Shown piece after piece: positions 19,801 through 25,536 of a stretch of DNA of 26,102 nt. The notes below the pieces were generated by a model. It ran no database searches. It was not told where the DNA came from and was given only the letters and a program-made list of their open reading frames with translations. The stretch covers positions 1 through 26,102 of the forward strand of contig JAKSOY010000030.1 of assembly GCA_024405255.1 (NCBI GenBank). Reading direction: 5' to 3'. How positions within the stretch are numbered: position 1 is the first letter of the stretch; every line of letters starts with the position of its first letter. This DNA is from Kiritimatiellia bacterium. GTDB lineage: Bacteria; Verrucomicrobiota; Kiritimatiellia; RFP12; UBA1067. The position numbers and the translations under genes are program-made.

Positions 19801-22561
19801 CCGCATAGCTGAAACCCGGCACGCCGGTCGGCAGTTTCACGCACACGGGGAAGTTCGCGAGCGTCGTCTTGCCATCGTAACCGGCAAGCACGAGTTTCGC
19901 CGTCATCGGACCCGTGGCCGCCGCGCGCGTGACCACTGCCTTGAGCGCACCGTCCTCAACCGTGAGCGTCGCACTGAAGGAACCCGCGTTCGCACCCGAG
20001 AACGCAATCGCGAGGTGCTCGAGATCGGCCGCCGTGCAACTCGTCTCCACAAGCGTGTAGGTGCCAGCCGCCTGCAAGGCCGTGGAATCGATCACGAGCA
20101 TGGCCGTTCCCTCCGCCGGCAGGGTCGGCTTCGACGCAAAACTTACCGCCGGCACGCCGTTCGCACTCGGCACCACAAGCGTCGCGCCCGCGCCCAGGGT
20201 CACGCCACCGTTCAAGGCCAAGGACTTGCACATCGAGAAATCGGCCGTCGCCCCCGCCGCCACCGTGAGCGGCATCGTCAGCGCAAGTGCATCCGCGCGC
20301 GACCAGGTGAACGTACCGCTGCCCGTCACGATCAGCGGCGCTTCCGCATTCTGCGCGAACCCGCCCACGAGCGAAACCTGGCTCGGCGTTCCATCCGGCA
20401 GGGACGTACGGAACGTCACACCCGGCACGGGAGCATTGCCCTTTTCAACGGTGAGGTTGGACATGATCACGAGGCCTGCATCGAGCGGACCCATTGTCAC
20501 ACCGTCCACATACACCGCGCCCGAGCCGGCCAGGCGGTTCGCATTGAACGTACCGTTGTGGCGCAGATAGAGGTTGCCGGTCGTCGAGGCGTCAGCCATA
20601 TCGAGCACGCCGTCGATCTGGAGGAACTGTCCTGTGGTGGCGGCGAAGGACGGTATCACGAGGTGGCCGTCTTCATGCACCGCGAGATAGGCGTTGATGC
20701 CGTAGGTTCCCGGCGCGTACGTGCCGGCAAACGTGGTGGTGCCGTTCTTGACGGCGAAAATGGCGTCGCTGCCGAGATTGAGATCGGCCCCGCCCACCGT
20801 GAAGTCGCCTTCGAGCAGCGTGACCTGACGGCGCTGGCCGGCGAGGTTCGTCTGCAGCACATCAATGGTCGTGTGCCCGCCCGGCAACGTGCGCAGCAGA
20901 TACACCTGCATCTTATTGGCACTCACGTAGCCCGTATTCTGGTTTGCCCAGCTGCCCGTCGGATAGGTGGGATCCCAATCGAGCGTCCGCACGTTGTAGC
21001 GCACGTCGGCTTTCGCGATCTTCGTTTCGCCGGTGAACTGGATGTCGCCCGAGCCGACCGGCTGGAACGTTCCATTCACCGTGAGGTCCTTGAACGTAAG
21101 CGCCCCGAGCGTCTCCGGCTTGAAGTCGCCCGCGTAGGTGAGCGGCATCTCGAATGTCTGCGCAGCCGTTGACGCGTTGATGACTTCTGCGAAGGAACCG
21201 CCGTTACCGTCAATCGTCCGCTCGCCGCTCTCGACGCCGAACGCGAGCGTACCGAACGCCGTGCCCGCAGGCAGGTCGTTATGCACCGTGCCCGTGCCGG
21301 TCGGGAAGGAAAGGTTGCGGCCCTCGCTAACGGCGCTCGAGTCCTTCCAATTCGACGCCACCGAGAACGCGCCCGTCGTACCTGTCCACACGGCGGCCCC
21401 TTCGTCCGTGAGCAAGTCGGCCGTCAGCTGATGAAGGCCGTAGGCTGACGTATCGTTACCCACCGCGACCGAACTCACAGTAATGGCATTGTAGCGGAAG
21501 TCGTTGCCCTGAGTACCGAGCACGCCGCCCGAACCGGAGATCTGCACGTAGGCCGACTGCGTGGCGATGCCCCACACGTCCGCCCCCTGCTGCGTGAGCT
21601 GGATCGTGATCGCCTTATTGTAGGTGCCGTCTTCCACGAGCTGCATCTGCGCGTCGACGGCGCTCGCCGTGTGCGTCATGTAGAACGGCACGGACCAGTT
21701 CTTCAACGCCCCCATGGACGTACCGCCCGTACGCATCCGGAAACGGTAGATGTCCTTCAAATTGGTGTTCTTCCAGATGAGCAGCGGCTCGGTCTTCGGC
21801 AGGAAGCCGCCGAACACCGGTACCGTCTGGCGGCCGCGCTTGAGGAGGAGAAGTTCGTCCGTCGTCAACGAACGCTGATAGAGGCGGAAGTCGTCCAGTT
21901 CGCACCCTTCGCCGAAACCGAGCCCCGATGAGCCCAAGCCACCGTACTGGCCGAACCACTGAAAGCTCGTATTGGACGCGACGAAGTTCGGATGCTTGAA
22001 GGAGCCCTTCGCCGTACCATCCACATAGACGGTCACCTCGCGATCCTCAAGACTGAACACCAGCGCATAGTCGTGGTACTCGGCCGCAGCATTCGGCACC
22101 GTGATATCCAGACGCTGTTCGATGTTGATGAGATTCTCGACGACGCGGAAGCTCACCTGATCGCCGCCCGAGCCGGTGCACACCACGATACCGTGCTTGC
22201 CCGACTGAACCGAGCCGAGGCCAAGCAGAATGCGATTGGCGGTCGTCGTGGATTTCATGCGCGCATAGACGGTCCAGTTCCCCGAACCCCACGCGAGGCC
22301 CGAACCCCAACAGGCCGAGTTGCCTGTACCGCAGCGGATGTGAGACCCGCCCACATCGCCGTTCGCGACAAACGACCATTCGCCGCCATCGTTTTCGAAC
22401 GTCAGATTGGCCGAACCGCTCGACGTGCGAATATTCGTCGGATTGTCGAATGCATACCAAATCGTCGGATGCTCGAGGTGAATCGCCTCGTGCCCCGCCG
22501 CAAAAACACTCCCTACCGCCAACAGAGCCGCAGAGAAAACCGTCTTTTTCAAACTCATCAT
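13898..22561 (-). CDS. giant secreted LamG/DUF2341/PA14/beta-helix protein (2887 aa), paralog 2
   Basis: Exported, probably surface-located, putative carbohydrate-binding or adhesive protein. The start is ATG at 22561, not the in-frame TTG 18 bases upstream, because AGGAGG (22574-22569) lies 7 bases before this ATG and inside the longer reading. Signal peptide MMSLKKTVFSAALLAVGSVFA. Domains: LamG at about 34-240 (HPTIWYAFD to DDFRLYQRSLTTDEL); a region with the WTGTTGAFS..SNW motif; DUF2341 at about 889-974 (CVKLP, DGSDVWFSDAAGN, IVMHWGS); second LamG at about 990-1205 (VGVWHMNE to DECRLHDE); PATR and beta-helix repeats through about 2430 (VKEGTGTLVMNGSGF near 1754); PA14-like modules at about 2454-2545 (GKWTFAGGYDDSLRIDIDG) and 2611-2711 (GDWSVYLDYDDRASLEIDG); and a C-terminal domain at about 2766-2887 (CPIWG, FTGDDACW) ending in FTLILR. 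It is co-linear with the 2837-aa protein throughout. It probably leads a two-gene unit with the 1566-aa gene. Confidence 0.85.
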   Translation of the reverse strand: MMSLKKTVFSAALLAVGSVFAAGHEAIHLEHPTIWYAFDNPTNIRTSSGSANLTFENDGGEWSFVANGDVGGSHIRCGTGNSACWGSGLAWGSGNWTVYARMKSTTTANRILLGLGSVQSGKHGIVVCTGSGGDQVSFRVVENLINIEQRLDITVPNAAAEYHDYALVFSLEDREVTVYVDGTAKGSFKHPNFVASNTSFQWFGQYGGLGSSGLGFGEGCELDDFRLYQRSLTTDELLLLKRGRQTVPVFGGFLPKTEPLLIWKNTNLKDIYRFRMRTGGTSMGALKNWSVPFYMTHTASAVDAQMQLVEDGTYNKAITIQLTQQGADVWGIATQSAYVQISGSGGVLGTQGNDFRYNAITVSSVAVGNDTSAYGLHQLTADLLTDEGAAVWTGTTGAFSVASNWKDSSAVSEGRNLSFPTGTGTVHNDLPAGTAFGTLAFGVESGERTIDGNGGSFAEVINASTAAQTFEMPLTYAGDFKPETLGALTFKDLTVNGTFQPVGSGDIQFTGETKIAKADVRYNVRTLDWDPTYPTGSWANQNTGYVSANKMQVYLLRTLPGGHTTIDVLQTNLAGQRRQVTLLEGDFTVGGADLNLGSDAIFAVKNGTTTFAGTYAPGTYGINAYLAVHEDGHLVIPSFAATTGQFLQIDGVLDMADASTTGNLYLRHNGTFNANRLAGSGAVYVDGVTMGPLDAGLVIMSNLTVEKGNAPVPGVTFRTSLPDGTPSQVSLVGGFAQNAEAPLIVTGSGTFTWSRADALALTMPLTVAAGATADFSMCKSLALNGGVTLGAGATLVVPSANGVPAVSFASKPTLPAEGTAMLVIDSTALQAAGTYTLVETSCTAADLEHLAIAFSGANAGSFSATLTVEDGALKAVVTRAAATGPMTAKLVLAGYDGKTTLANFPVCVKLPTGVPGFSYADAQADGSDVWFSDAAGNRLAQDVDTWNVNGDSIIWVKVPQVEGRNTAIVMHWGSTENIPAAPAANTVWTAGNYVGVWHMNEESGTVADATGNGFTATPMGAATSLTAIPGALGKARTGATGTGSRGYFSIPNYNAKNVGDSFTLSGWFNFTGANGSMRLFSRKNVYTDSNGWEIETSGASYTVLAIRGVANNKSYKPTLPVSMQNAWAFVTFVYNGGTVTVYENGRLVGSGAIDAATDNGLTMSIGCDANGDESFVIGSFDECRLHDEVESADWVRASYLTMARPEEFLVATAVDTLPGAVYDFRSETAPNSVAAATGALPVFAGVETTFALPGAGLLAIDVDKKAVVPSWNGTIKNAGWLTLTGVTAETVSPLSGVTEYAGRHALSFTATTTPIVLSGTVTVSGEYCILQYQNAPVTVTGGTTTLSGIVRIGEQNSDIGYGSNYGAFLTVEKGVFQTDNTGSLDYSGYQTRPMEINVTGTGLFTAKMRAWNTSETLDLTNATVKVGGHGVFAPVELTTRNPATAHSGAMRLYFTVAENGTFVAPADVPNWTVLTAGAGDPSLTGAATTDVEYRGYIDIPADRTLTLRGTADAKPYFAMNNVITGEGTLVVENAILDMTEDVDTEDFAGGIVVRDGGVIILSAGREPTYPITLEAGARVIATVTEGPAFTAAFMGALAATPNTGRATVEFDMPNSVPMGSVYTITTSNLPGGAADSLDIVFTGKAGETTQGTIALNDEGEVIVTVTESDNPGGELEWRGVEGTTVTTNATVKAWGAKGVASASLFPYYANLLLWFTDEAANTVVPVVDDVKPAGMYFTGTKNYELRGAGKFDTPFVVKEGTGTLVMNGSGFANPTNIVVKSGTLQLGDALKFSALGTTETAITIEDGATLDLNTTLGASADTGRGAAINDQKVIISGEGVSGKGAIYDHNPNNAWQFNLGRVELADDAKIAGTTRIDFRKATNATFAGNPSLQGEGKTLTTDVQVPEDWNQGFNFLDVDANIGKLIVKPNSSIGFEGAGTFKATDGIELQSGARIQYWGSTGSRPAVTVTGADTRLKISSAASTQDGAITIAEGASTRIYGGVNFSATGGLTNNGMLTVEAGTISFTGALASGAANMYNTTGGSAQYNPSTAAGSFNLMQTGGDTRFGSTADWSAVPMTITSTAGVLYWGMGQGTGFPNVQDANLNLSGFTGGDIVFDTGKSDTISSAFTAAKPGNVYIRTASPDQEITLAPGNYELTATLRVSNAGSNYGKLVIPNGASLKIAAGYVGCGGSSAKAGVIDIREGGSLEATGTFWVGEWSGASNERHEVIVNGGTFTHLNTDRVRMGWDSPHAFFTLNAGTANIYGFCCRKSWTDPNSFDELVQVNGGVLNLGAGGLCAWTKFKPFVQFNNGTVNCTADWVVEQLRAVGFGDRAGGLVHFNLNGKTIDWRTGLTGLADVSLEGNGTFKSGVGTADKLRFQGVTSGKWTIANLGQNTLYGASAFAGGLHLQEDVQAAIRIGGSNLVEAVYFQTGDNTFATACTYSNAYPFACNDLTTLQGKSGSADYSTANILWQGQFYVDTPGKWTFAGGYDDSLRIDIDGQAVVNNATWNAVMAGTTAEELAVGWHDFRIVQFQSGGGWGTPAAGWADVMNVGFQKSPISNTDAGNFIKFDGDHLPLRAAPVTSLGGGELNWSSVKGFDANTWNTRTDLTPNGTAKLSPLHTYNLALTPTLGGSTHQFDGWIYVRREQAGDWSVYLDYDDRASLEIDGVDSGAVGETKATGTNLKGITTGWHAFRLRVADNTGNWGPWSDGGKYGAVTVNGTEYRLDETAFLFSAVKPTVWAGLYGVTELEDGAVLDNVAQKSCPIWGTVKGNGTLQGLFAFTGDDACWEVSGNGKRRVVENQVKFESGDPNAFADLKKVKAVFTEKPTCATFDVGPALGADATKLVVDVKDVDGNDYSEGFTAVTAGGRLLLKNAHPAGFTLILR

Positions 22562-22568
22562 TTCAACC

Positions 22569-22574
22569 CCTCCT
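22569..22574 (-). promoter_or_regulatory. Shine-Dalgarno that fixes the start of giant paralog 2
   Basis: AGGAGG with a 7-base spacer to the ATG at 22561. The longest open frame begins at a TTG (22579) that precedes this site, so that longer start is unlikely. A second in-frame ATG directly follows the first (MM). Confidence 0.75.
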
Positions 22575-22589
22575 CGCAATTATGCTGAT

Positions 22590-22618
22590 ATTATGCACTA
22601 TTCGGCGTGTCTTGTCAA
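22590..22618 (-). promoter_or_regulatory. sigma70-type promoter of giant paralog 2
   Basis: TTGACA (22618-22613), a 17-base spacer and CATAAT (22595-22590) on the minus strand. The predicted start is near 22583, giving a leader of about 22 bases. The TGA stop of the preceding truncated gene (22617-22615) lies inside the -35 hexamer, so the duplicated gene fragment ends exactly on this promoter. Confidence 0.7.
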
Positions 22619-22995
22619 CCGAGGATTTTGTAGGGACTGGCAAAAGAACCCGCGTAGAGCAAGCGCGATGTCCAATGCTGCCAGAGATTGGTCAAGGCAC
22701 TCGTCTGATTGACGACATTGGAAAGTTGACTGAATTCGCCGTTCAATCCGCTCACATCGGCCTCATCAAGAAAACGCTGGTATTCACTGGCGGCAAATAC
22801 AATGCGCGCATCAAGGCGAAGCTCAAGGTTGTCTGAAGTCCATGCCCGAGAAAGCTTGTTCGTATATTCAGCGCTCGTCAGGTACTGTGAATTCGTCAAA
22901 GCCACACACGCTTCAACCTCAAAATCGTCAACGCCGGTCCATCCAAGCGTCGCCATTGACAACAGCATCGCCACCGTTACACACATTAACCTCAT
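22615..22995 (-). CDS. C-terminally truncated copy of the secreted helical protein (126 aa)
   Basis: No known family recognised. It begins MRLMCVTVAMLLSMATLGWTG, a signal-peptide-like N-terminus, and continues VDDFEVEACVALTNSQYL, a mostly helical, acidic sequence. From LLSM at residue 11 to SFAS at residue 120 it is identical to the 209-aa protein at 24065-24694. It then ends in PYKILG and a stop, lacking the last 80 or so residues of its homolog. Start: ATG at 22995 with GAGGA 7 bases upstream; an earlier in-frame TTG has no such support. It sits 27 bases after the 164-aa gene, so the two are probably transcribed together. It may be a non-functional remnant or a shortened variant. Confidence 0.65.
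   Translation of the reverse strand: MRLMCVTVAMLLSMATLGWTGVDDFEVEACVALTNSQYLTSAEYTNKLSRAWTSDNLELRLDARIVFAASEYQRFLDEADVSGLNGEFSQLSNVVNQTSALTNLWQHWTSRLLYAGSFASPYKILG
22640..22973. repeat. 334-bp perfect direct repeat, copy 1
   Basis: Base-for-base identical to 24339-24672 (constant offset 1699) over the whole length as far as I can compare by eye. It covers the coding part of the truncated copy from the signal peptide's LLSM block to SFAS. Identity stops sharply at both ends. Beyond the right end the two genes still align without gaps (both ATGs are at offset 1699) but their signal-peptide codons have diverged. Confidence 0.9.
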
Positions 22996-23022
22996 CGCCA
23001 ATCCTCATTTCGACCGAAAGAA

Positions 23023-23517
23023 TCATTCATCAACATCCCAATATGTTATACGCCATTCAGAATTTGTATGGCAGAACACCATGACCATATCGTTTGTTTT
23101 CACCATTGGTCCACATCGGGATACCATTGTGGCATTTACACCGACATTCCCATTGGTCGAAAACTCATTGTAGGCTGAAATCAGATTGTTCGTAAATCCC
23201 GCATCGCGTACGAACTGGGAAAATCTCGCGACATCGTTGGACGAGATGTTTAACAAGTTTGCACATCCCGCCTCTTCAATTCGAAGTCCATCCGACATAG
23301 GCTTGAGAAATGAAACGAAATCGCCTTCGACAGAACCACGAACAAATCCTAGAAACGCCCGCGAAACCGTCGAATTATCGCGGAACGAAAATTCCGAAAG
23401 GACATTTTGGGTCAATCGAACATTGATGCACTGGAGAGTATTCGTTATCTCCCCATGTACTCCCAAGACCATGCACAACATTGCAAAACATATAACCTTT
23501 TCGCGACACCTCACCAT
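23023..23517 (-). CDS. small secreted protein of unknown function (164 aa)
   Basis: It begins MVRCREKVICFAMLCMVLGVHG, a convincing signal peptide, then EITNTLQCINVRLTQNVLSE. The mature part (AFLGFVRGSVEGDFVSFL, then VMVFCHTNSEWRITYWDVDE at the C-terminus) has the rhythm of an NTF2-like fold: an N-terminal helix with a G-D pair and a terminal strand with W.I. I cannot confirm the family. Start: ATG at 23517, with an AGAGGA stretch very close upstream (2-3 bases), so the following GTG codon could also serve. Mature Cys residues may form disulfides. Neighbours are a 42-codon ORF just upstream and the truncated helical gene just downstream, all in one direction. Confidence 0.65.
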   Translation of the reverse strand: MVRCREKVICFAMLCMVLGVHGEITNTLQCINVRLTQNVLSEFSFRDNSTVSRAFLGFVRGSVEGDFVSFLKPMSDGLRIEEAGCANLLNISSNDVARFSQFVRDAGFTNNLISAYNEFSTNGNVGVNATMVSRCGPMVKTNDMVMVFCHTNSEWRITYWDVDE

Positions 23518-23540
23518 TTCCTCTTCTTTCTAGTGAGGTA

Positions 23541-23669
23541 CTACCTCTTGCGCGCCTTCTCAAACTCCAGGCTCTGCTTATACCCGAGGCGGGAAAGACG
23601 AGCTGTCTCGGCATCTTCGAGATTCGTGTCATTGGGCGTCGGGTTGAACACAATTCTCCTAATGGACAT
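23541..23669 (-). CDS. small ORF (42 aa), possible truncated gene
   Basis: MSIRRIVFNPTPNDTNLEDA, then ETARLSRLGYKQSLEFEKAR and a stop. An AGGA lies 7 bases before its ATG. The phrase ARLSRLGYKQ..E resembles the cytoplasmic N-terminus of APC-superfamily amino-acid permeases (L..LGYKQEL.R), but no membrane segment follows, so this is a weak resemblance or a fragment. It ends 24 bases before the 164-aa gene's ATG, which is compatible with co-translation. It could equally be a chance ORF. Confidence 0.35.
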   Translation of the reverse strand: MSIRRIVFNPTPNDTNLEDAETARLSRLGYKQSLEFEKARKR

Positions 23670-23708
23670 TCCATAATCCTCGAAAAATAATGCCTGCAAC
23701 AAACACAT

Positions 23709-24060
23709 TCATTCTAATTCCCCTTTCTCAACAAGTTGATCATAAAGCTTGAACACGTAGAAATAGGCCATGTCCTTCATGTCGGAGTGAAGCCAGTTTT
23801 CTCTGTAAAACCCACTGATGTCTCTCCCCCAACCATTCGGGCGAGGAAATCCCATCTTGTTCTGAATCCACGTTCAGATTGATATTCTGATTGATTCGTC
23901 GACTTGTGACCGCATTCCCTCCCACGGGGCTCGACAGGGCGGGGACGTGTTTCGCGAGGGCGAGGAACACGTCGTCTTCCGTCGCGTTCGGGATCATCAG
24001 CACACCCGCGCCGCGCGCGTCGAACGCCGGCTTGTTCGTGATTGGGTAATCTACCCCAAC
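23709..24060 (-). pseudogene. frameshifted C-terminal fragment of an unrecognised gene
   Basis: Two frames look coding in succession. The upstream part reads YPITNKPAFDARGAGVLMIP, then ATEDDVFLALAKHVPALSSP, to SRRINQNINLNV. After one frame change near 23870 it reads TWIQNKMGFPRPNGWGRDIS, then FYRENWLHSDMKDMAYFYVF, to YDQLVEKGELE and a TGA at 23711-23709. Neither frame has its own credible start: the first overlaps the end of the 209-aa gene, and the second is preceded by an in-frame TGA. The GC-rich upstream part looks different in composition from the AT-richer tail. I do not recognise the family. Confidence 0.5.
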
Positions 24061-24064
24061 CGAA

Positions 24065-24694
24065 TCAATGCTCTGATTTGAAATGATCAAAGATTATATT
24101 CCGATAGTTCAACGGAACTTGATTTGCAAAATTCGTCACGACATTTCCCAACCCCAATTCGCCTGCCGACATCGCCGCCATGACCTTGACAGCATTTGTC
24201 GTTGACAAATCAGAAAGTTCATAATGTTTCAAAAGTGCGGCATGAAGCCGATTCGTCGTTTCCACCGCATCAGAACAGTTTGCCCTCTCCAACAGATTCG
24301 TGAGAATGGCATAGGAATGTACATAGTCATCATGACTTGCAAAAGAACCCGCGTAGAGCAAGCGCGATGTCCAATGCTGCCAGAGATTGGTCAAGGCACT
24401 CGTCTGATTGACGACATTGGAAAGTTGACTGAATTCGCCGTTCAATCCGCTCACATCGGCCTCATCAAGAAAACGCTGGTATTCACTGGCGGCAAATACA
24501 ATGCGCGCATCAAGGCGAAGCTCAAGGTTGTCTGAAGTCCATGCCCGAGAAAGCTTGTTCGTATATTCAGCGCTCGTCAGGTACTGTGAATTCGTCAAAG
24601 CCACACACGCTTCAACCTCAAAATCGTCAACGCCGGTCCATCCAAGCGTCGCCATTGACAACAGCATCGCCATCATCGTAATATTCTTTTTCAT
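24065..24694 (-). CDS. secreted helical protein of unknown function (209 aa)
   Basis: It begins MKKNITMMAMLLSMATLGWTG, a signal-peptide-like N-terminus, followed by a Glu/Asn/Thr-rich, mostly helical body (VDDFEVEACVALTNSQYL; LNGEFSQLSNVVNQTSALTN; YAILTNLLERANCSDAVETT) and a C-terminus ending FDHFKSEH. No family recognised. Start: ATG at 24694 with AGGAGG 7 bases upstream. The ATG overlaps the TGA of the caspase-like C-terminal frame (TGATG), so translation of the two is probably coupled. Its central 334 bp is repeated perfectly 1.7 kb away in a truncated copy. An exported partner, substrate or inhibitor of the caspase-like protein is possible but only inferred from position. Confidence 0.65.
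   Translation of the reverse strand: MKKNITMMAMLLSMATLGWTGVDDFEVEACVALTNSQYLTSAEYTNKLSRAWTSDNLELRLDARIVFAASEYQRFLDEADVSGLNGEFSQLSNVVNQTSALTNLWQHWTSRLLYAGSFASHDDYVHSYAILTNLLERANCSDAVETTNRLHAALLKHYELSDLSTTNAVKVMAAMSAGELGLGNVVTNFANQVPLNYRNIIFDHFKSEH
24339..24672. repeat. 334-bp perfect direct repeat, copy 2
   Basis: Partner of 22640-22973. The copies are separated by about 1.37 kb containing the rest of this gene, a decayed fragment and two small genes. Perfect DNA identity in otherwise diverging genes points to very recent duplication or gene conversion. Confidence 0.9.
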
Positions 24695-24896
24695 CACCAG
24701 TCCTCCTTTTTGACACTCGTAATCTTTCTGTGCCTTCCTAAAAAACGTAATTTCACATAAACATACTTATCGTCTTTTACAATTGCACAGGCGTTCCAAG
24801 CATGATGCTCACAATTAGCATTCATCCATGCATTGACATCACCCTCCGTTCCCCTATTTGCAAGCCAAGATCGCACGATCTTTACAGGATTACCCC
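24694..24896 (-). pseudogene. C-terminal part of the caspase-like protein, displaced in frame
   Basis: Reading one base out of phase with the N-terminal part, the strand continues GGNPVKIVRSWLANRGTEGD, then NAWMNANCEHHAWNACAIVK, then VYVKLRFLGRHRKITSVKKE and DW. This is a natural C-terminal extension of the caspase-like segment: the GYNYIAPGDRG line flows into GNPVKIVRSW if the run of six G had seven. The stop TGA overlaps the ATG of the 209-aa gene, which supports this frame as the genuine end of the ancestral gene. Whether the shift is a mutation, a sequencing error, phase variation or programmed frameshifting cannot be decided here. Confidence 0.7.
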
Positions 24897-25493
24897 CCTG
24901 TCTCCTGGTGCAATGTAATTGTACCCTAGCAAAATAGCCGGTCTTGCCTTTTCCCATTCCTTGCCCGGAGAGACACCATGCGCAGGTCCTTTATGTTTAC
25001 CGTTATAATCATTGATGTCAAAAACGGAACATGCCGCAATAATTACGCAATCCAAATCACGATTCCACATGTCCCTCGCCATAGCCGGCGTAAAGCCTCC
25101 TTGTATACCGCCAGTGGCATGGTCTCCATGTCCCGAATAGTAAAAGACATCGGCCTGATTCATGATCTGGCGACGCACCGATGTCGTTCCACCGTATGAG
25201 GCCGTCACGATTTCGCGACCGGCCGCCTTGAAATAGGATTCTGAAGGAATTGCATTCGGCGGCACGGAATCAAGCGTACGCGACGGGTCAAGTGTCGATG
25301 CGGTCCCTCGGTCCTCATAACCGAGAGTGGCGAACGCCTCGCTGTCGGCAAGCGTCTGTACAGAAGTAGCAGCCATATCCATCCACGACATCTCATTCAC
25401 GCCGTCTTCGTCTTTTGACGGCACAAGGCCTAAGAGTTTCAACTCGCCCCGAGTTTTCGATATTCTGATTTCGGAATAGGAGGGGAATTTCAT
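24882..25493 (-). CDS. caspase-like (clan CD) protein, N-terminal and catalytic part, frame broken at G6
   Basis: Putative cysteine peptidase. The His block is DVFYYSGHGDHATGG and the Cys block DLDCVIIAACSVFDI. A strand, GHG, then about 30-40 residues to a second strand ending in AC is the clan CD (caspase/gingipain-like) arrangement. The overall sequence, including the displaced C-terminal NAW...WNACAIVK segment, recalls DUF6345-type proteins, but I cannot verify that. Start: ATG at 25493 (MKFPSYSEIRISKTRGELKL) with AAAGG 6 bases upstream. The longer in-frame TTG/ATG starts fall on the promoter. No signal peptide is visible. This frame ends DRGVIL just after the G6 run at 24898-24893; the rejoined product would be about 265 residues. 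The catalytic pair lies before the break. Confidence 0.7.
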   Translation of the reverse strand: MKFPSYSEIRISKTRGELKLLGLVPSKDEDGVNEMSWMDMAATSVQTLADSEAFATLGYEDRGTASTLDPSRTLDSVPPNAIPSESYFKAAGREIVTASYGGTTSVRRQIMNQADVFYYSGHGDHATGGIQGGFTPAMARDMWNRDLDCVIIAACSVFDINDYNGKHKGPAHGVSPGKEWEKARPAILLGYNYIAPGDRGVIL

Positions 25494-25536
25494 CCTTAAC
25501 CTTTCACTACCAATATCCCACCTCTCCTCGGTTTCG

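Noticed and set aside
16850..21172. A 1440-codon plus-strand open frame
   Set aside because: Antisense shadow of giant paralog 2, with Arg/His-rich sequence and no recognisable domain.
480..22561. Classical autotransporter (type Va) with C-terminal beta-barrel
   Set aside because: PATR-like passenger repeats are present, but the last 300 residues of each protein are PA14-like, beta-helix or a short tail. No barrel domain with an aromatic C-terminal residue is seen; the last residue is Arg in all three.
23375..23674. A 99-codon minus-strand ORF overlapping the 42-codon ORF and the 164-aa gene
   Set aside because: It competes with two frames that have better ribosome spacing or a signal peptide, and its sequence looks random.
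22640..24672. Insertion sequence or transposon formed by the direct repeats
   Set aside because: The repeats are coding sequence, no transposase or terminal inverted repeats are visible between or around them, and target-site duplications are not evident.
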